Positions 33,953-42,876 of a DNA stretch of 64,000 nt are shown one piece after another. How positions within the stretch are numbered: position 1 is the stretch's first letter; each line of letters starts with the position of its first letter. The stretch comes from Roseococcus sp. SYP-B2431 (GTDB lineage Bacteria; Pseudomonadota; Alphaproteobacteria; Acetobacterales; Acetobacteraceae): positions 434,001-498,000 of the forward strand of contig NZ_SJXD01000025.1 in NCBI RefSeq assembly GCF_004336745.1. Reading direction: 5' to 3'. The notes below the pieces were generated by a model, which was not told where the DNA came from, did not search any database, and was given only the letters and a program-made list of their open reading frames with translations. A program made the position numbers and the translations under genes.

Positions 33953-35371
33953 TCAGGACCATCCGCCGCCGAGCGCGCGGAAGAGTCCGACCGCCGCCTG
34001 GAGCTTCAGGAGCCGAACCTGCGTGAGCTGGTTGCGGGTGTTGAAGAGGGCCTGCTGCGTGTTCAGCAGGGTCAGGAGGTCGATCGTCCCCGCGCGCAGC
34101 TGCGCCTCGGAGATGGCATAGGCGCGCTCGGCGCTGCGGGTCGCCGAGGCCTGGAGGGCTTCCTGGTCCGTCGTCTCGCGCAACGCCACGATCGCGCTCT
34201 CCACATCCACCAGCGCGGCGACGATCGCCAGCCGGTAGTTCTCCAGGATCTCCTCGGCCTGGGCCTGGGTCAGCCGGTACTGCGCCCGGAGCTGGCCGAG
34301 CTGGAAGATGGGCTGGGTGAGCCCCGTGGCCAAGGAATACAGCGCCGAGCCCGGCCGCAGCAGGTTCTCGATCGCGATGTTCTGGAAGCCGCCGCTGGCG
34401 GTCAGCGTGATGGAGGGGAACATGGCCGTGCGGGCCTGCTCCACGCTGGCCTGGACGGCGGCGAGCGTGGCCTCGGCCAGCCAGACGTCGGGCCGGCGCT
34501 GCATCACCTCGGAGGGAAGGCCGGGCCGTGGGGCCGGCACGCGGATATCGGCCAGGGCCATTCTCGGCCGCGCCACGAGCTCCGGGGTCTGCCCGGTGAG
34601 GGTACCCAGCGAGTAGGTGTTCTGGTCGATCGACTGGCGCAGCGGCGGGATCGCGGCGCGCTGCTGCTCCACCAGGGTCTGCTGCTGCGCGATGTCGAGC
34701 CCCGTGCCCGTGCCGGCGGCGAGCCGCTGCTGCAGCAGCGTCAGAATGCGCTGCGCCGCCTCCAGGTTGGCCTGCTGGATGGCGAGCTGCTCGCGCGAGG
34801 CGAGGATCTGGAAATAGGTGTTTGCGACCGAGGCCTCGGTGGTCACCGCGACGGCGGCCACGTCGAAGCGGCTGGCCCGTGCGTTCTGCTCGGCCGAGAC
34901 CACCCCGGCGCGGTTCTTGCCCCAGAAGTCGATCTCGTAGCTGGCCTGCAGGCCGGTCTGGAACAGCTCGCGCTGGACGAAGCGGCGGCCGCCCGAGCCG
35001 GACAGGTTGACCGCCGTCGCGGTCTGCACGGGCGACTGGCTGCGCGTGGCGCTGCCGGTCAGGTTCCCGGAGGGCAGCAGCGCCTGGCCGGCGATGCGGA
35101 CCTGGGCATCGGCCTGCCGGACGCGCGCGATGGCGGCGCGGATGTCGAAATTGGCCAGCACCGCGCGCTCCATGAGGGCGTCGAGTTCGGGCGAGCCGAA
35201 GCCGCGCCACCAGAGCGGATCGGGCCAGTTGGCCGGCTCGGCCGTCGCCGAGGCGAGCTGCGGGGGCAAAGGGATTCCGGAATCGGGACGGGGCCGGAAG
35301 GTCGAGCAGCCGGCAAGCGGCAAGACCGCAAGCGCCAGCGAGGCGCGGCGGGACAGGAATCGGGGTGGCAT
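33953..35371 (-). CDS. NodT/OprM-type outer membrane efflux lipoprotein
   Basis: This 472-residue TolC-like outer membrane channel has a lipoprotein signal with lipobox LAGC (SLALAVLPLAGCSTFRP). Two repeated coiled-coil/beta-strand halves follow (WWRGFGSPELDALMERAVLANFDIRAAIARVRQADAQ and later QRRPDVWLAEATLAAVQASVEQARTAMFPSITL). ATG at 35371 is preferred to one at 35428 because it starts just before the signal peptide. It is the first gene of the four-gene RND operon (channel-adaptor-RND-RND). A short AT-rich palindrome 50-67 bases upstream may be its operator. Confidence 0.93.
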   Translation of the reverse strand: MPPRFLSRRASLALAVLPLAGCSTFRPRPDSGIPLPPQLASATAEPANWPDPLWWRGFGSPELDALMERAVLANFDIRAAIARVRQADAQVRIAGQALLPSGNLTGSATRSQSPVQTATAVNLSGSGGRRFVQRELFQTGLQASYEIDFWGKNRAGVVSAEQNARASRFDVAAVAVTTEASVANTYFQILASREQLAIQQANLEAAQRILTLLQQRLAAGTGTGLDIAQQQTLVEQQRAAIPPLRQSIDQNTYSLGTLTGQTPELVARPRMALADIRVPAPRPGLPSEVMQRRPDVWLAEATLAAVQASVEQARTAMFPSITLTASGGFQNIAIENLLRPGSALYSLATGLTQPIFQLGQLRAQYRLTQAQAEEILENYRLAIVAALVDVESAIVALRETTDQEALQASATRSAERAYAISEAQLRAGTIDLLTLLNTQQALFNTRNQLTQVRLLKLQAAVGLFRALGGGWS

Positions 35372-35421
35372 CACGGCGCCCTTATGCAGGCATCGCGCAT
35401 GCGGCGCAGCAACTGTTACCC

Positions 35422-35438
35422 TTTGCAAATATTGCCAA
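35422..35438 (-). promoter_or_regulatory. AT-rich imperfect palindrome before the RND efflux operon
   Basis: TTTGCAAATATTGCCAA is an imperfect 17-base palindrome in the 209-base gap ahead of the outer membrane channel gene. It lies in the only AT-rich stretch of that gap, about 50 bases before the start codon. This suggests a promoter core or repressor operator. No regulator gene is adjacent. Confidence 0.3.
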
Positions 35439-35580
35439 CAATGGCGTCACCTCCGCGCGCGGGACCGCCCTGGCGGGGCGCGCAGGGCTGGGCGCCGAAT
35501 ACCCCGGCCGGGGCCCGGCGACACCATCAACGGCCAGGAACCTGGCAAGCCTGTGGCGGTTGCCCGGCGGCTGGACGGTC

Positions 35581-36204
35581 TCAGGCGCGCGGCGGCTCCA
35601 GGCTGCCGACCTCGGCGCGATGTGCGTCGTCCCGCGGCAGGGCGTCGCGGATATAGTCCCTCGCCTTCCAGGCGGGCGGCGGCGGCGCATGGCCGGGCGC
35701 CGGGGGATGCGGGCTCGGCGCGACAAGCCGCATCTCGGGGATGTAGCGCGGGCAATTGGGGTAGACGTAGTCGGCCTCGAAGCGGATCACGGACTTTGCG
35801 CCGGCATGGCGCGCCAGCGCCTCCGGATCGCGCAGCAGGGTGGCGTCGCCGGTGAGCCGGGTGCGGTTGGCCGTCGCATCGAACCTGATGAAGAGCAGCC
35901 CGACCCGCGGGCTGCACAGGATGTTGCCGGCCGTGCGGTACATGGAATTGCCGTCGTATTCCGGCCATTCGAGCGCCGAGGGCCCGACCACCTTCACGAA
36001 GCCCGGCGCGCCGCCCCGGAAGCTGCAATCCACCGCCTCTCCATGGGCGGTCGCGATGAAGAAGAAGGGCACGGAGGTGAAGAGCGCGATCTCCTCCGGC
36101 CAGAAGTCGCGATGCTTGCGGCGGCTCTCCAGCGCATCCGCGACCCTTCGGCCGTCGAAGGCATCCTGCAACTGGCGCATGCCGTCGTGGTACATGGAAC
36201 TCAT
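35581..36204 (-). CDS. Pyridoxamine 5'-phosphate oxidase-family flavin-binding protein
   Basis: This 207-residue split-barrel protein shows the FMN-binding-family pattern MYHDGMRQLQDAFDGRRVAD, then FFFIATAHGEAVDCSFRGG, GFVKVVGPSALEWPEYDGN and GNILCSPRVGLLFIRFD. This subgroup is predicted to bind FMN or another flavin or cofactor; the reaction is unknown. The C-terminal 50 residues are proline-rich and less conserved. It starts 42 bases after the tonB stop in the same direction, so it may be the last gene of the Fur-box-linked exbB-exbD-tonB unit. A heme-degrading HugZ-like role is conceivable in that setting but is not shown by the sequence. Confidence 0.8.
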   Translation of the reverse strand: MSSMYHDGMRQLQDAFDGRRVADALESRRKHRDFWPEEIALFTSVPFFFIATAHGEAVDCSFRGGAPGFVKVVGPSALEWPEYDGNSMYRTAGNILCSPRVGLLFIRFDATANRTRLTGDATLLRDPEALARHAGAKSVIRFEADYVYPNCPRYIPEMRLVAPSPHPPAPGHAPPPPAWKARDYIRDALPRDDAHRAEVGSLEPPRA

Positions 36205-36246
36205 CGGCGTCCTCCCCGGGGAGGAGCCTACATCATCGCGCGGCCC

Positions 36247-37023
36247 TCAGCGCAGCGAGAACCGCACCGGCACGGTCAGCGAGATCGGATTGCCCGTGAC
36301 CTCCTCCGGCGGCGGGGGCAGCGGCGAGGCGCGCCGGGCCAGCTCCAGCGTCTCCTCGTCCAGCGCGTGGTGGCCGGAGGTCCGCGCGATGCGGGCGGCC
36401 AGCACCTGGCCGGCGCGGTCCATGGTGAAGTGCAGGTGGACCACGCCCTCCTCGCGCCGCGCGCGCGCGGTCTCGGGATAGCGCCGGACCGCCTGAAGCC
36501 GCGCCATGAGCCGGCCCTGCCAGCTCGAGACCCCGCCGCCGCCGGCGCGCGGTGCCGTGGCCGTTCCCGGGCTGGCGGGCGCCGCGACGGGCGCCGGCGC
36601 GGCCACCTCGGAAGGCGGCGCCTGGCTCGTCACGGCCTGCGGCTGGGGCGGGCGGGGCCGGGGCGGCCGGCGCTGCGGCGGGGGCGGCGTGGGGGGTGGA
36701 GGCGGGGTCGGCAGCGCGACCTCGGGCGTCACCTCGGGCGGCGGCGGCTCCGGCGGCGGGGGAGGGGGTTCCTCGGCCTGCGGCGGAGGCGGGGCGGCGT
36801 TCGCCTCTTCCGGCTCCGGGACGGGCTCCTCGGCGGGCGGCGCGGGGGCGAGGTCGATCAGGACGGCATCGGTCGCCGCCAGCCGCTCCAGCGGCCTGTG
36901 CTGGACCAGCATCGCCGCCACGCCGCCGGCGTGCAGCGCCAGGACGACGGCGAGGGCGGCGCTCCAGCGCGGCTTCGTCTCGCCCGCGCCGGCGCCGCTC
37001 CAGGAGAGGCTGGCGCCGCTCAC
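36247..37023 (-). CDS. tonB: TonB energy-transducing protein
   Basis: TonB spans the periplasm to pass proton-motive energy from ExbB/ExbD to outer membrane receptors. This 258-residue protein has one N-terminal membrane helix (WSAALAVVLALHAGGVAAML) and a long Pro/Glu/Ala-rich spacer (about residues 60-165). The C-terminal TonB domain reads LMARLQAVRRYPETARARREEGVVHLHFTMDRAGQV and ASPLPPPPEEV. It begins with GTG at 37023 overlapping the exbD stop (GTGA). It would serve BtuB at 5.6-7.7 kb and other receptors outside this window. Confidence 0.93.
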   Translation of the reverse strand: MSGASLSWSGAGAGETKPRWSAALAVVLALHAGGVAAMLVQHRPLERLAATDAVLIDLAPAPPAEEPVPEPEEANAAPPPPQAEEPPPPPPEPPPPEVTPEVALPTPPPPPTPPPPQRRPPRPRPPQPQAVTSQAPPSEVAAPAPVAAPASPGTATAPRAGGGGVSSWQGRLMARLQAVRRYPETARARREEGVVHLHFTMDRAGQVLAARIARTSGHHALDEETLELARRASPLPPPPEEVTGNPISLTVPVRFSLR

Positions 37024-37445
37024 GGGTTCTGGCTCGCATCCAGCCCGACGAGGGCGAGCTTGAGGTAGCCGGCCGTGCGCAGCAGGTTCATCGCCTCGGT
37101 GAGCTCGCCATAGGGCACGACCGTATCGGCGCGCAGGAAGACGCGCTGGTCGCGATCGTTGCCGGAGGCCTCGTCGAGCGCCGCGCGAAGTCCCTCGCGG
37201 GAAACCGGCGCATCGCCCAGGGCGAGGGTGAGGTCGGAGCGCAGGGTGAGGAAGATCGGCTTGTCCGGCCGCGGCTGCTGCGTCGCGGTGCTGGAGGGCA
37301 GGTCCACCGGCACGTCCACCGTGGCGAGGGGGGCCGCGACCATGAAGACGATCAGCAGCACCAGCACCACGTCGATGAAGGGCGTGACGTTGATGTCGTG
37401 GGTCTCGGCGAGCTCGTCGTCGCCGCCGCCAAGCTGGAAGGCCAT
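37020..37445 (-). CDS. exbD: Biopolymer transport protein ExbD
   Basis: This 141-residue inner membrane protein has a single helix near the N-terminus with the essential aspartate (NVTPFIDVVLVLLIVFMVAAP). A periplasmic domain follows (VPVDLPSSTATQQPRPDKPIF, RVFLRADTVVPYGELTEAMNLLRTAGY). It lies 6 bases after exbB and overlaps tonB, giving the order exbB-exbD-tonB. Together they form the proton channel and energy transducer for TonB-dependent uptake. Confidence 0.94.
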   Translation of the reverse strand: MAFQLGGGDDELAETHDINVTPFIDVVLVLLIVFMVAAPLATVDVPVDLPSSTATQQPRPDKPIFLTLRSDLTLALGDAPVSREGLRAALDEASGNDRDQRVFLRADTVVPYGELTEAMNLLRTAGYLKLALVGLDASQNP

Positions 37446-37451
37446 CGCTGC

Positions 37452-38273
37452 TTACTCCGCCACCATCCGGACGTGCCGGCGGCCCGGATGGTCGAGCTCG
37501 CGCGAGAGCAGGCGCATGGTCTCGGCCACGCTGTCGGCCAGCAGCGCCTTGTGCGCCGTCACGCCGCGCGCGAAGGCATTGTAGAGGATCACGGCCGGAA
37601 TGGCGGCGACGAGGCCGATGCCCGTCGCCAGCAGCGCCTCGGCGATGCCCGGCGCGACGATGGCGAGGTTCGTCGTCTGCGCGCGCGAGATGCCGATGAA
37701 GCTGTTCATGATGCCCCAGACCGTGCCGAAGAGGCCGACGAAGGGCGCGACCGAGCCGATCGAGGCCAGCAGGCCGGTTCCCCGGGAGAGGTGGCGGCCC
37801 GCATTCGCGACGATGCGCTCCAGCCGCCAGCCCACGCGCTCCTGCACGGCCTCGCGCTGGGCACCCTCGCTGGTAGCGACCTCGACGGCGGCGGTGCGGG
37901 CGAGCGCGGCGCAGGCGCCCGGCCGCTCCGCCAGCGCGCGGGCCGCGTCGTTCAGGTCCTTGGCATGGGCCAGGACGGCCAGGCCCGCCCGGGCGCGGCG
38001 ATTGGCGCCCATCAGCTCGAAGGTCTTGGCGAGGGCGACGGTCCAGGTCAGCACGGAGGCCAGGGCCAGGCCGGCCATCACGAGCTGCACGACGATGTCC
38101 GCATGGGCAAACATGCCCCAGGGCGAGAGGTCGACGGGCAGCATGGCGCGCGCGGCGCTGGCCGGCGCGGCGGCCGCGCCGGGCACCGGATCCTGCGCAT
38201 GGGCCTGTCCGGCAAGGATCGCCTGTGCGGCAAGGAACGACAGCCCGACGGGGGCCAGGACTCGCTTCAGCAT
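37452..38273 (-). CDS. exbB: TonB-system energiser ExbB (MotA/TolQ/ExbB family)
   Basis: The 273-residue protein has a cleavable-type N-terminal signal ([17 protein letters not shown]), as found in the long ExbB variants. It then has three membrane helices with the conserved channel segment [31 protein letters not shown] and [29 protein letters not shown] at 38273 is chosen because it opens at this signal peptide. It is the first gene of the exbBD-tonB operon. A Fur-like box lies about 220 bases upstream, consistent with iron-repressed expression. Confidence 0.93.
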   Translation of the reverse strand: MLKRVLAPVGLSFLAAQAILAGQAHAQDPVPGAAAAPASAARAMLPVDLSPWGMFAHADIVVQLVMAGLALASVLTWTVALAKTFELMGANRRARAGLAVLAHAKDLNDAARALAERPGACAALARTAAVEVATSEGAQREAVQERVGWRLERIVANAGRHLSRGTGLLASIGSVAPFVGLFGTVWGIMNSFIGISRAQTTNLAIVAPGIAEALLATGIGLVAAIPAVILYNAFARGVTAHKALLADSVAETMRLLSRELDHPGRRHVRMVAE

Positions 38274-38643
38274 GACAGTCACTTTCCTAGGCTGGCGTCG
38301 CCGCGCGCCGGCAGGCCGGTGAAGAGAAGCGGCAGGGCCGATCCCGCCGGGAAGACGCCTTGCGCCCAGGCATCCCGGGGTCGGAGCCGCCATGCAGTCA
38401 GCGCGAAACCGTCGCGGGAGGACATTGTGTGGTGCAATCTCGCCAGATGCTGGTGGGTGCCCCATGGCCCCTGCCGGGATCGGCACCGGTAACGCAACTG
38501 AGAGTCGTTCGCAATAGCGGGGAGATTCTCCTTTTTTTCATCCGGCGCAGGCGGGGCCGGGCGGCGAGGCGCCGCCCTGGACTTGTCCTGCGCCACAACC
38601 CCCGCCGATACTCCTTATAAGCACCATCCAGAAGGAACGTTCC
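38274..38643. other. 370-base intergenic region between divergent exbB and ridA
   Basis: No convincing coding frame was found. It holds a Fur-like box at 38491-38517 and an AT-rich stretch (ATTCTCCTTTTTTTCATCC, about 38523-38541) that could be part of a promoter. The ridA ribosome site (AAGGAACG) lies at its right end. Both divergent genes could share the Fur-like control. Confidence 0.6.
38491..38517 (-). promoter_or_regulatory. Fur-like box upstream of exbB-exbD-tonB
   Basis: Read toward exbB the site contains TTGCGAACGACTCTCAGT. It agrees at 18 of 23 positions with a second site at 52270-52296 and resembles the 7-1-7 Fur recognition unit (TGATAAT-N-ATTATCA). It lies ahead of the TonB energy genes, classic iron-regulated targets. 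Its right arm is imperfect. Confidence 0.5.
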
Positions 38644-39042
38644 ATGCCCAAGACCCAGATCACCTCACCGAAGATCGGCAAGCCCAGCGGCCATTTCGCC
38701 CATGCAACCGTCGTCGAGGCGCGCGGCCGCATCGTGTTCGTCTCCGGCATGCTGGCGAAGGATTCGGAGGGGAAGATCGTGGGCGTGGGCGACATCGAGA
38801 GGCAGACGATCCAGGTCTGCGAGAACATCAAGGCGGCGATGGAGGCCGCGGGCGGCACGCTCGACGACATCTGCCGCGTCGATGTCTTCGTGCGCAACAT
38901 GGAGCAGTTCGACATGATCCATAAGGTGCGTCGCCAGTACTTCACCGGCTCGCCGCCCGCCTCGACCATGGTGGAGACGCCGAAGATGACGACGCCGGAC
39001 GCGCTCATCGAGATGAGCGCCATCGCCGTGCTGCAGGATTGA
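38644..39042 (+). CDS. RidA/YjgF/TdcF-family protein
   Basis: This 132-residue trimeric-fold protein belongs to the Rid family, whose members hydrolyse reactive enamines/imines or related metabolites. Visible family segments are GRIVFVSGMLAKDSEGKIVG, TIQVCENIKAAMEAAGGTLDDICRVDVFVRNM and PASTMVETPKMTTPDALIEMSAIAV. The usual arginine position of canonical RidA is not clearly preserved (RRQYFTGSPPASTMVE), so it may be a Rid paralogue with a catabolic role. It sits 5 bases ahead of a Bug-type receptor gene in the same direction, suggesting joint use in degrading an imported compound. Confidence 0.88.
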   Translation: MPKTQITSPKIGKPSGHFAHATVVEARGRIVFVSGMLAKDSEGKIVGVGDIERQTIQVCENIKAAMEAAGGTLDDICRVDVFVRNMEQFDMIHKVRRQYFTGSPPASTMVETPKMTTPDALIEMSAIAVLQD

Positions 39043-39047
39043 GCACG

Positions 39048-40001
39048 ATGCGCCGCCTTCTCCTCGCCCTTGCCGCGGCCGCGGCGCCCATGCTGGCGCA
39101 GGCCCAGGGGGCACCTCCCGGCTTCACGCCGGGCCGTCCGCTGCAGCTCCTGGTCAGCTTTCCGCCCGGCGGCGCCACCGACCTGCTCGCGCGCGCCATC
39201 GCCCAGGCCATGGGCCACGAGCTCGGCCAGAACATCGCCGTCATCAACCGCGACGGCGGGGCCGGCTCGGTGGGCGCGGCGGCGCTCGCCCAGGCGCGCC
39301 CGGACGGCTACACGCTCGGCTTCACGACCTCGACCTCGGTGGGCCTCCAGCCGCATCTGAACCCGAGCCTGCCCTACCGGCTGAACTCCTTCACGCCGAT
39401 CTGCCAGACCTTCGAGCTCGTCTTCGCCCTCGCCGTCTCGCCCGAGAGTCCCCATCGCACGGCCGCCGACCTCGCCGCCGCGGCACGGGCGCGGCCGGGC
39501 GCGCTCTCCTTCGGCGTGAACGGCACGGGCAGCGCCGCGCATCTCGCCATGGCGGAATTCCTGCGCGCCGCGAATGTGCAGATGCTGCACGTGCCCTATC
39601 GCGGCGACGCGCCCGTCGTGCCGGCGCTGCGCAGCGGCGATGTCGCGGCCGGATCGCTGGCCGCGAGCCTCGCGGATTCGCAGGGGCTGCGGATGCTCGG
39701 CATCTTCTCGAACGCGCCGAACCCGTACTTCCCGAACGTGCCGACGCTGCCCTCGCAGGGCTTCGCGGCCACGCAGTCGGTGATCGGGGGCGTGCTGGCG
39801 CCGGCCGGGCTCGAGGCTCCGGTCCGCGCCGCGCTGGAGCGCGCCTGCGAGGCGGGGCTGCGCTCGGAGGGCTACCGCACCGTGGCCGAACGGCTGCGCG
39901 AGCGCGTCGCCTATCTGGACGGCGCGGCTTTCGGCGCGGCCATCGAGGCGGACGTCGCCTCGAAGCGCGCGCTCCTGGATGCGCTGGGAATCCGCCCGTA
40001 G
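39048..40001 (+). CDS. Bug/TctC-family tripartite tricarboxylate transporter receptor
   Basis: The 317-residue periplasmic binding protein has a signal peptide (LLLALAAAAAPMLAQAQ). It also has the Bug-family blocks RPLQLLVSFPPGGATDLLARAIAQAM, VINRDGGAGSVGAAALAQARPDGYTLGF, FGVNGTGSAAHLAMAEFL and HVPYRGDAPVVPALRSGDV. It would bind an organic acid or similar ligand for a TctAB membrane pair. There is no tctAB next to it; the closest set is at 44.7-46.7 kb. It starts 5 bases after ridA (ATG at 39048; a TTG at 39039 is less likely). Confidence 0.92.
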   Translation: MRRLLLALAAAAAPMLAQAQGAPPGFTPGRPLQLLVSFPPGGATDLLARAIAQAMGHELGQNIAVINRDGGAGSVGAAALAQARPDGYTLGFTTSTSVGLQPHLNPSLPYRLNSFTPICQTFELVFALAVSPESPHRTAADLAAAARARPGALSFGVNGTGSAAHLAMAEFLRAANVQMLHVPYRGDAPVVPALRSGDVAAGSLAASLADSQGLRMLGIFSNAPNPYFPNVPTLPSQGFAATQSVIGGVLAPAGLEAPVRAALERACEAGLRSEGYRTVAERLRERVAYLDGAAFGAAIEADVASKRALLDALGIRP

Positions 40002-40008
40002 CGCCGAT

Positions 40009-40035
40009 GAGGGGCCCGGCTTCCGCCGGCCCCTC
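40009..40035. terminator. Hairpin between convergent Bug receptor and carboxymuconolactone decarboxylase-like genes
   Basis: GAGGGGCCCGGC and GCCGGCCCCTC form a long GC stem with one bulged base and a TTCC loop. It sits in the 32-base gap between two convergent genes and runs into the stop codon of the right-hand one. A bidirectional terminator is likely. Confidence 0.6.
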
Positions 40036-40429
40036 AGATCGCCCCCTGCTCCTTGAGCACCTGCTCGGCGAGCCGCAGCGCGTCGATCGCGGCCGGGAAG
40101 CCGCAATAGGCGACGGCGTGGGTGAAGACCTCGCTGATCTCCTCGGCCGTGCAGCCATTGTTCAGCGCGGCCACCAGGTGGATGCGCAGCTCGTGCGGAT
40201 GGTTCAGCGCGCAGATCATCGCGAGGGTGATCAGGCTGCGCTGCTTGCGGTCCAGCCCCGGGCGGGTCCAGAGCGTGGCATAGGCCATCTCCTCGGAGAG
40301 CGCGCGGACGGCGGCGTTGAACGGGTTGGTGCCCTTGTCGCGCGCCTCGGTATAGGCGCTGCCCAGGATCTCGCGCATCTCGGCGCGGCCCCTCGCGCGC
40401 AGGGCTTCATGGGCGGCGTTCTCGTTCAT
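40034..40429 (-). CDS. Carboxymuconolactone decarboxylase-family protein
   Basis: This 131-residue all-helical AhpD/CMD-like protein has [62 protein letters not shown], very close to the gamma-carboxymuconolactone decarboxylase pattern. PcaC acts in the protocatechuate branch of the beta-ketoadipate pathway, but no other pca gene is in the window, so the substrate remains open. ATG at 40429 has a strong GGAGGGA site; the frame continues upstream through a triplicated 18-base repeat, which is not part of the gene. It is divergent from the wrbA-like gene. Confidence 0.88.
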   Translation of the reverse strand: MNENAAHEALRARGRAEMREILGSAYTEARDKGTNPFNAAVRALSEEMAYATLWTRPGLDRKQRSLITLAMICALNHPHELRIHLVAALNNGCTAEEISEVFTHAVAYCGFPAAIDALRLAEQVLKEQGAI

Positions 40430-40503
40430 GGTGTTTCCCTCCGGTGATCCGGCCAAGGGTAGGGGCTTCCCCCCGGGCCGCAAGCGACGGCGGAAGGCGC
40501 CGG

Positions 40504-40557
40504 CCTTGTCTCTCCCATGCGCCTTGTCTCTCCCATGCGCCTGGTCTCTCCCATGCA
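40504..40557. repeat. Three tandem copies of an 18-bp unit
   Basis: CCTTGTCTCTCCCATGCG occurs at 40504-40521 and 40522-40539. A third copy with two changes, CCTGGTCTCTCCCATGCA, is at 40540-40557. The array lies in the gap between the divergent carboxymuconolactone decarboxylase-like and wrbA-like genes, 75 bases before either start. It may be a slippage product or a set of repeated protein-binding sites. Confidence 0.9.
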
Positions 40558-40632
40558 CGGGATTGGAAAACGGCGCGGCCTCCCAAGATTGCTTCCTGGC
40601 GGGGCTCTCCCTCGCCCAACCGGGAGGTCGCT

Positions 40633-41232
40633 ATGGCCAAGGTTCTGGTCCTCTACTACTCGTCCTACGGACATATCGAGACGATGGCCGGCGCCATCGC
40701 CGAAGGAGCCCGGGCGGCGGGCGCCCAGGTCGACATCAAGCGCGTGCCGGAGACGGTATCCGCGGATATCGCCAAAGCGGCCCACTTCAAGCTCGACCAG
40801 GCCGCGCCCGTCGCGACCGTCGCCGAACTCGCCGATTACGACGCGATCGTCATCGGCACCGGCACGCGCTTCGGTCGCATCTCCGCGCAGATGGCCGCCT
40901 TCCTCGATCAGGCCGGCGGGCTCTGGGCGCGCGGCGCGCTGCACGGCAAGGTCGGGGCCGCCTTCACCTCGACGGCGACCCAGCATGGCGGGCAGGAGAC
41001 GACGCTCTTCTCGATCATCACGAACCTGCTGCATTTCGGCCTGGTCATCGTAGGCCTGCCCTACAGCCATCAGGGCCAGATGACGTTGACCGAGATCGTC
41101 GGCGGCGCGCCCTACGGCGCCACGACCATCGCGGGCGGGGACGGCTCGCGCCAGCCGAGCGAGATCGAGCTGGCCGGTGCCCGCCATCAGGGCGAGCTGG
41201 TCGCGAAGACGGCGGCGAAGCTCTTCGGCTGA
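40633..41232 (+). CDS. wrbA: NAD(P)H:quinone oxidoreductase, WrbA type
   Basis: This 199-residue flavodoxin-like protein begins [21 protein letters not shown], the FMN phosphate-binding loop of the WrbA family. It continues with [59 protein letters not shown] and [20 protein letters not shown]. WrbA reduces quinones by two electrons, using NAD(P)H, and protects against redox cycling. Length and motifs are complete. It has a GGGAGG ribosome site and is divergent from the decarboxylase-like gene across the 18-bp repeat array. Confidence 0.94.
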   Translation: MAKVLVLYYSSYGHIETMAGAIAEGARAAGAQVDIKRVPETVSADIAKAAHFKLDQAAPVATVAELADYDAIVIGTGTRFGRISAQMAAFLDQAGGLWARGALHGKVGAAFTSTATQHGGQETTLFSIITNLLHFGLVIVGLPYSHQGQMTLTEIVGGAPYGATTIAGGDGSRQPSEIELAGARHQGELVAKTAAKLFG

Positions 41233-41343
41233 GCCCGCATCCGGTTCCCGGCCGGCAGGGATGAGCGAGTTGAGGGGGCGGCCCGCGCTCTTCCAGCGGA
41301 ACCGGGCTGTCGCATGGCGCCAAGCGATGCCAGACTTCCTCGC

Positions 41344-42801
41344 ATGCATGACCATCTGATCCGCCTGACGGCCACGGAAGCCGTTTCCCGCCTGCGGCGC
41401 CGCGAGGTCTCGCCGCTTGAGCTCATCGACGCCGCCGAGGCGCGCATCGCCGCCGTCGAGCCCGAGGTGAACGCGATGCCCACCCTGTGCTTCGACCGCG
41501 CGCGCGACCATGCGAAGCGGCTGATGGCGGGCGAGGGGCGCGCGCTGGAGGGCAAGGCCGGATGGCTCGCCGGCCTGCCGGTCTCGATCAAGGACCTGAC
41601 CGACGTGGCCGGCGTCCGCACCACCTACGGCTCGCCCATCTTCAAGGATCACGTGCCCAGGGACTCCCACCCCGTCGTGAAGCGCATCGAGGCGCATGGC
41701 GGCATCGTCATCGGCAAGTCCAACACGCCCGAATTCGGCGCCGGCGGCTCCACCTTCAACGAGGTCTTCGGCCGCACCCGGAACCCCTGGAACACCTCGC
41801 TCACCTGCGGCGGCAGCACGGGCGGCGGCGCCGTCTCGCTCGCGACGGGCGAGACCTGGCTGGCCCAGGGCACCGACCATGGCGGCAGCCTGCGCCGCCC
41901 CGGCACCTATTGCAGCGTGGTCGGCCTGCGGCCCTCCCCGGGGCGGGTGACGCGCGGGACGGTGAACAACCTCTTCTCCACCCTGTCCGTCCAGGGGCCC
42001 ATGGCGCGGAACGTGCCGGACCTGGCGCTCCTCCTCGATGCCATGGCCGGCTGGTGCCCGCTCGATCCGCTGACCTACGACGCGCCGTCCCGCTCCTACG
42101 CCGATGCCGTGGCCGCGGCGGCGGCCGAGCGCCCGAAGCGCATCGCCTTCACCGCCGATTTCAACGGCCAGCTGCCCATCGACCGCGAGACGCGCGAGAT
42201 CTGCTCCAGGGCCGTGCGCGCCTTCGAGGCGGCCGGCTGCATCGTCGAGGAGTTCGCGCCCGACCTCGCGCAGCTCGGCGAAGCCTTCCTCATCCTCCGC
42301 AGCCAGGCTTTCGTCGTGGACCGCGAGGCCCAGCTCCAGACGCATCGCGCGCTCATCAAGCCCGACATCATCTGGAACACGGAGCGGGGCCTGAACGCGA
42401 CGCCGAGCCAGCTCGCCTGGGCCGACCGCGAGCGCGCCGCCTTCTGCCGCCGCATGGCCGCGATGTTCTCGACCTACGACATCTTCGTCACGCCGGGCGC
42501 CGCCACGCCGGCCTTCGACGTGATGCTGCGCAACCCCGAGACCATCGCCGGCGTGAAGCTGGAGAACTACATGGCCGGCTCCATGATCAACGCGGCCATC
42601 ACGCTGGCCGGCTGCCCCGCCGTCGCGGTGCCCTGCGGCTTCGACCAGTACGGGCGGCCCGTGGGCCTGCAGGTGGTCGCCCCGCCGCGGCGCGACGAGA
42701 TCGCCCTGCAGGCGGCCGCCCTGTTCGAGCAGGCCAGCGGGCTGGCGAGGATGGTGCCGATCGATCCGCGCCCGGGCACCGTGCCGCCGCCGGAGGCGTA
42801 G
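41344..42801 (+). CDS. Amidase-signature family hydrolase
   Basis: This 485-residue amidase carries the Ser-cisSer-Lys triad region. The lysine is in LPVSIKDLTDVAG, the cis-serine in TCGGSTGGGAVSLATG (a GGSTGG variant of the usual GGSSGG), and the nucleophilic serine in GTDHGGSLRRPGTY. It would hydrolyse an amide, with unknown substrate. Two in-frame starts exist (41314 and 41344); I prefer 41344 (MHDHLIRLTATEAVSRLRRR), which matches where the family usually begins. It ends shortly before a methyltransferase gene in the same direction. Confidence 0.9.
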   Translation: MHDHLIRLTATEAVSRLRRREVSPLELIDAAEARIAAVEPEVNAMPTLCFDRARDHAKRLMAGEGRALEGKAGWLAGLPVSIKDLTDVAGVRTTYGSPIFKDHVPRDSHPVVKRIEAHGGIVIGKSNTPEFGAGGSTFNEVFGRTRNPWNTSLTCGGSTGGGAVSLATGETWLAQGTDHGGSLRRPGTYCSVVGLRPSPGRVTRGTVNNLFSTLSVQGPMARNVPDLALLLDAMAGWCPLDPLTYDAPSRSYADAVAAAAAERPKRIAFTADFNGQLPIDRETREICSRAVRAFEAAGCIVEEFAPDLAQLGEAFLILRSQAFVVDREAQLQTHRALIKPDIIWNTERGLNATPSQLAWADRERAAFCRRMAAMFSTYDIFVTPGAATPAFDVMLRNPETIAGVKLENYMAGSMINAAITLAGCPAVAVPCGFDQYGRPVGLQVVAPPRRDEIALQAAALFEQASGLARMVPIDPRPGTVPPPEA

Positions 42802-42876
42802 GCCGCCAGCCGGACCTCATTGCCGGCCGGGTTGACCCTGGATAGTTTGCCCGCAACGGATGGCGGTGCGGGTCAC

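Noticed and set aside
35581-36204. HugZ/HutZ heme-degrading enzyme
   Set aside because: The gene follows tonB, but the sequence is the general flavin-binding split-barrel type without recognisable heme-binding features.
40504-40557. CRISPR-like array
   Set aside because: The units are only 18 bp and directly abutting, with no spacers and no cas genes nearby.
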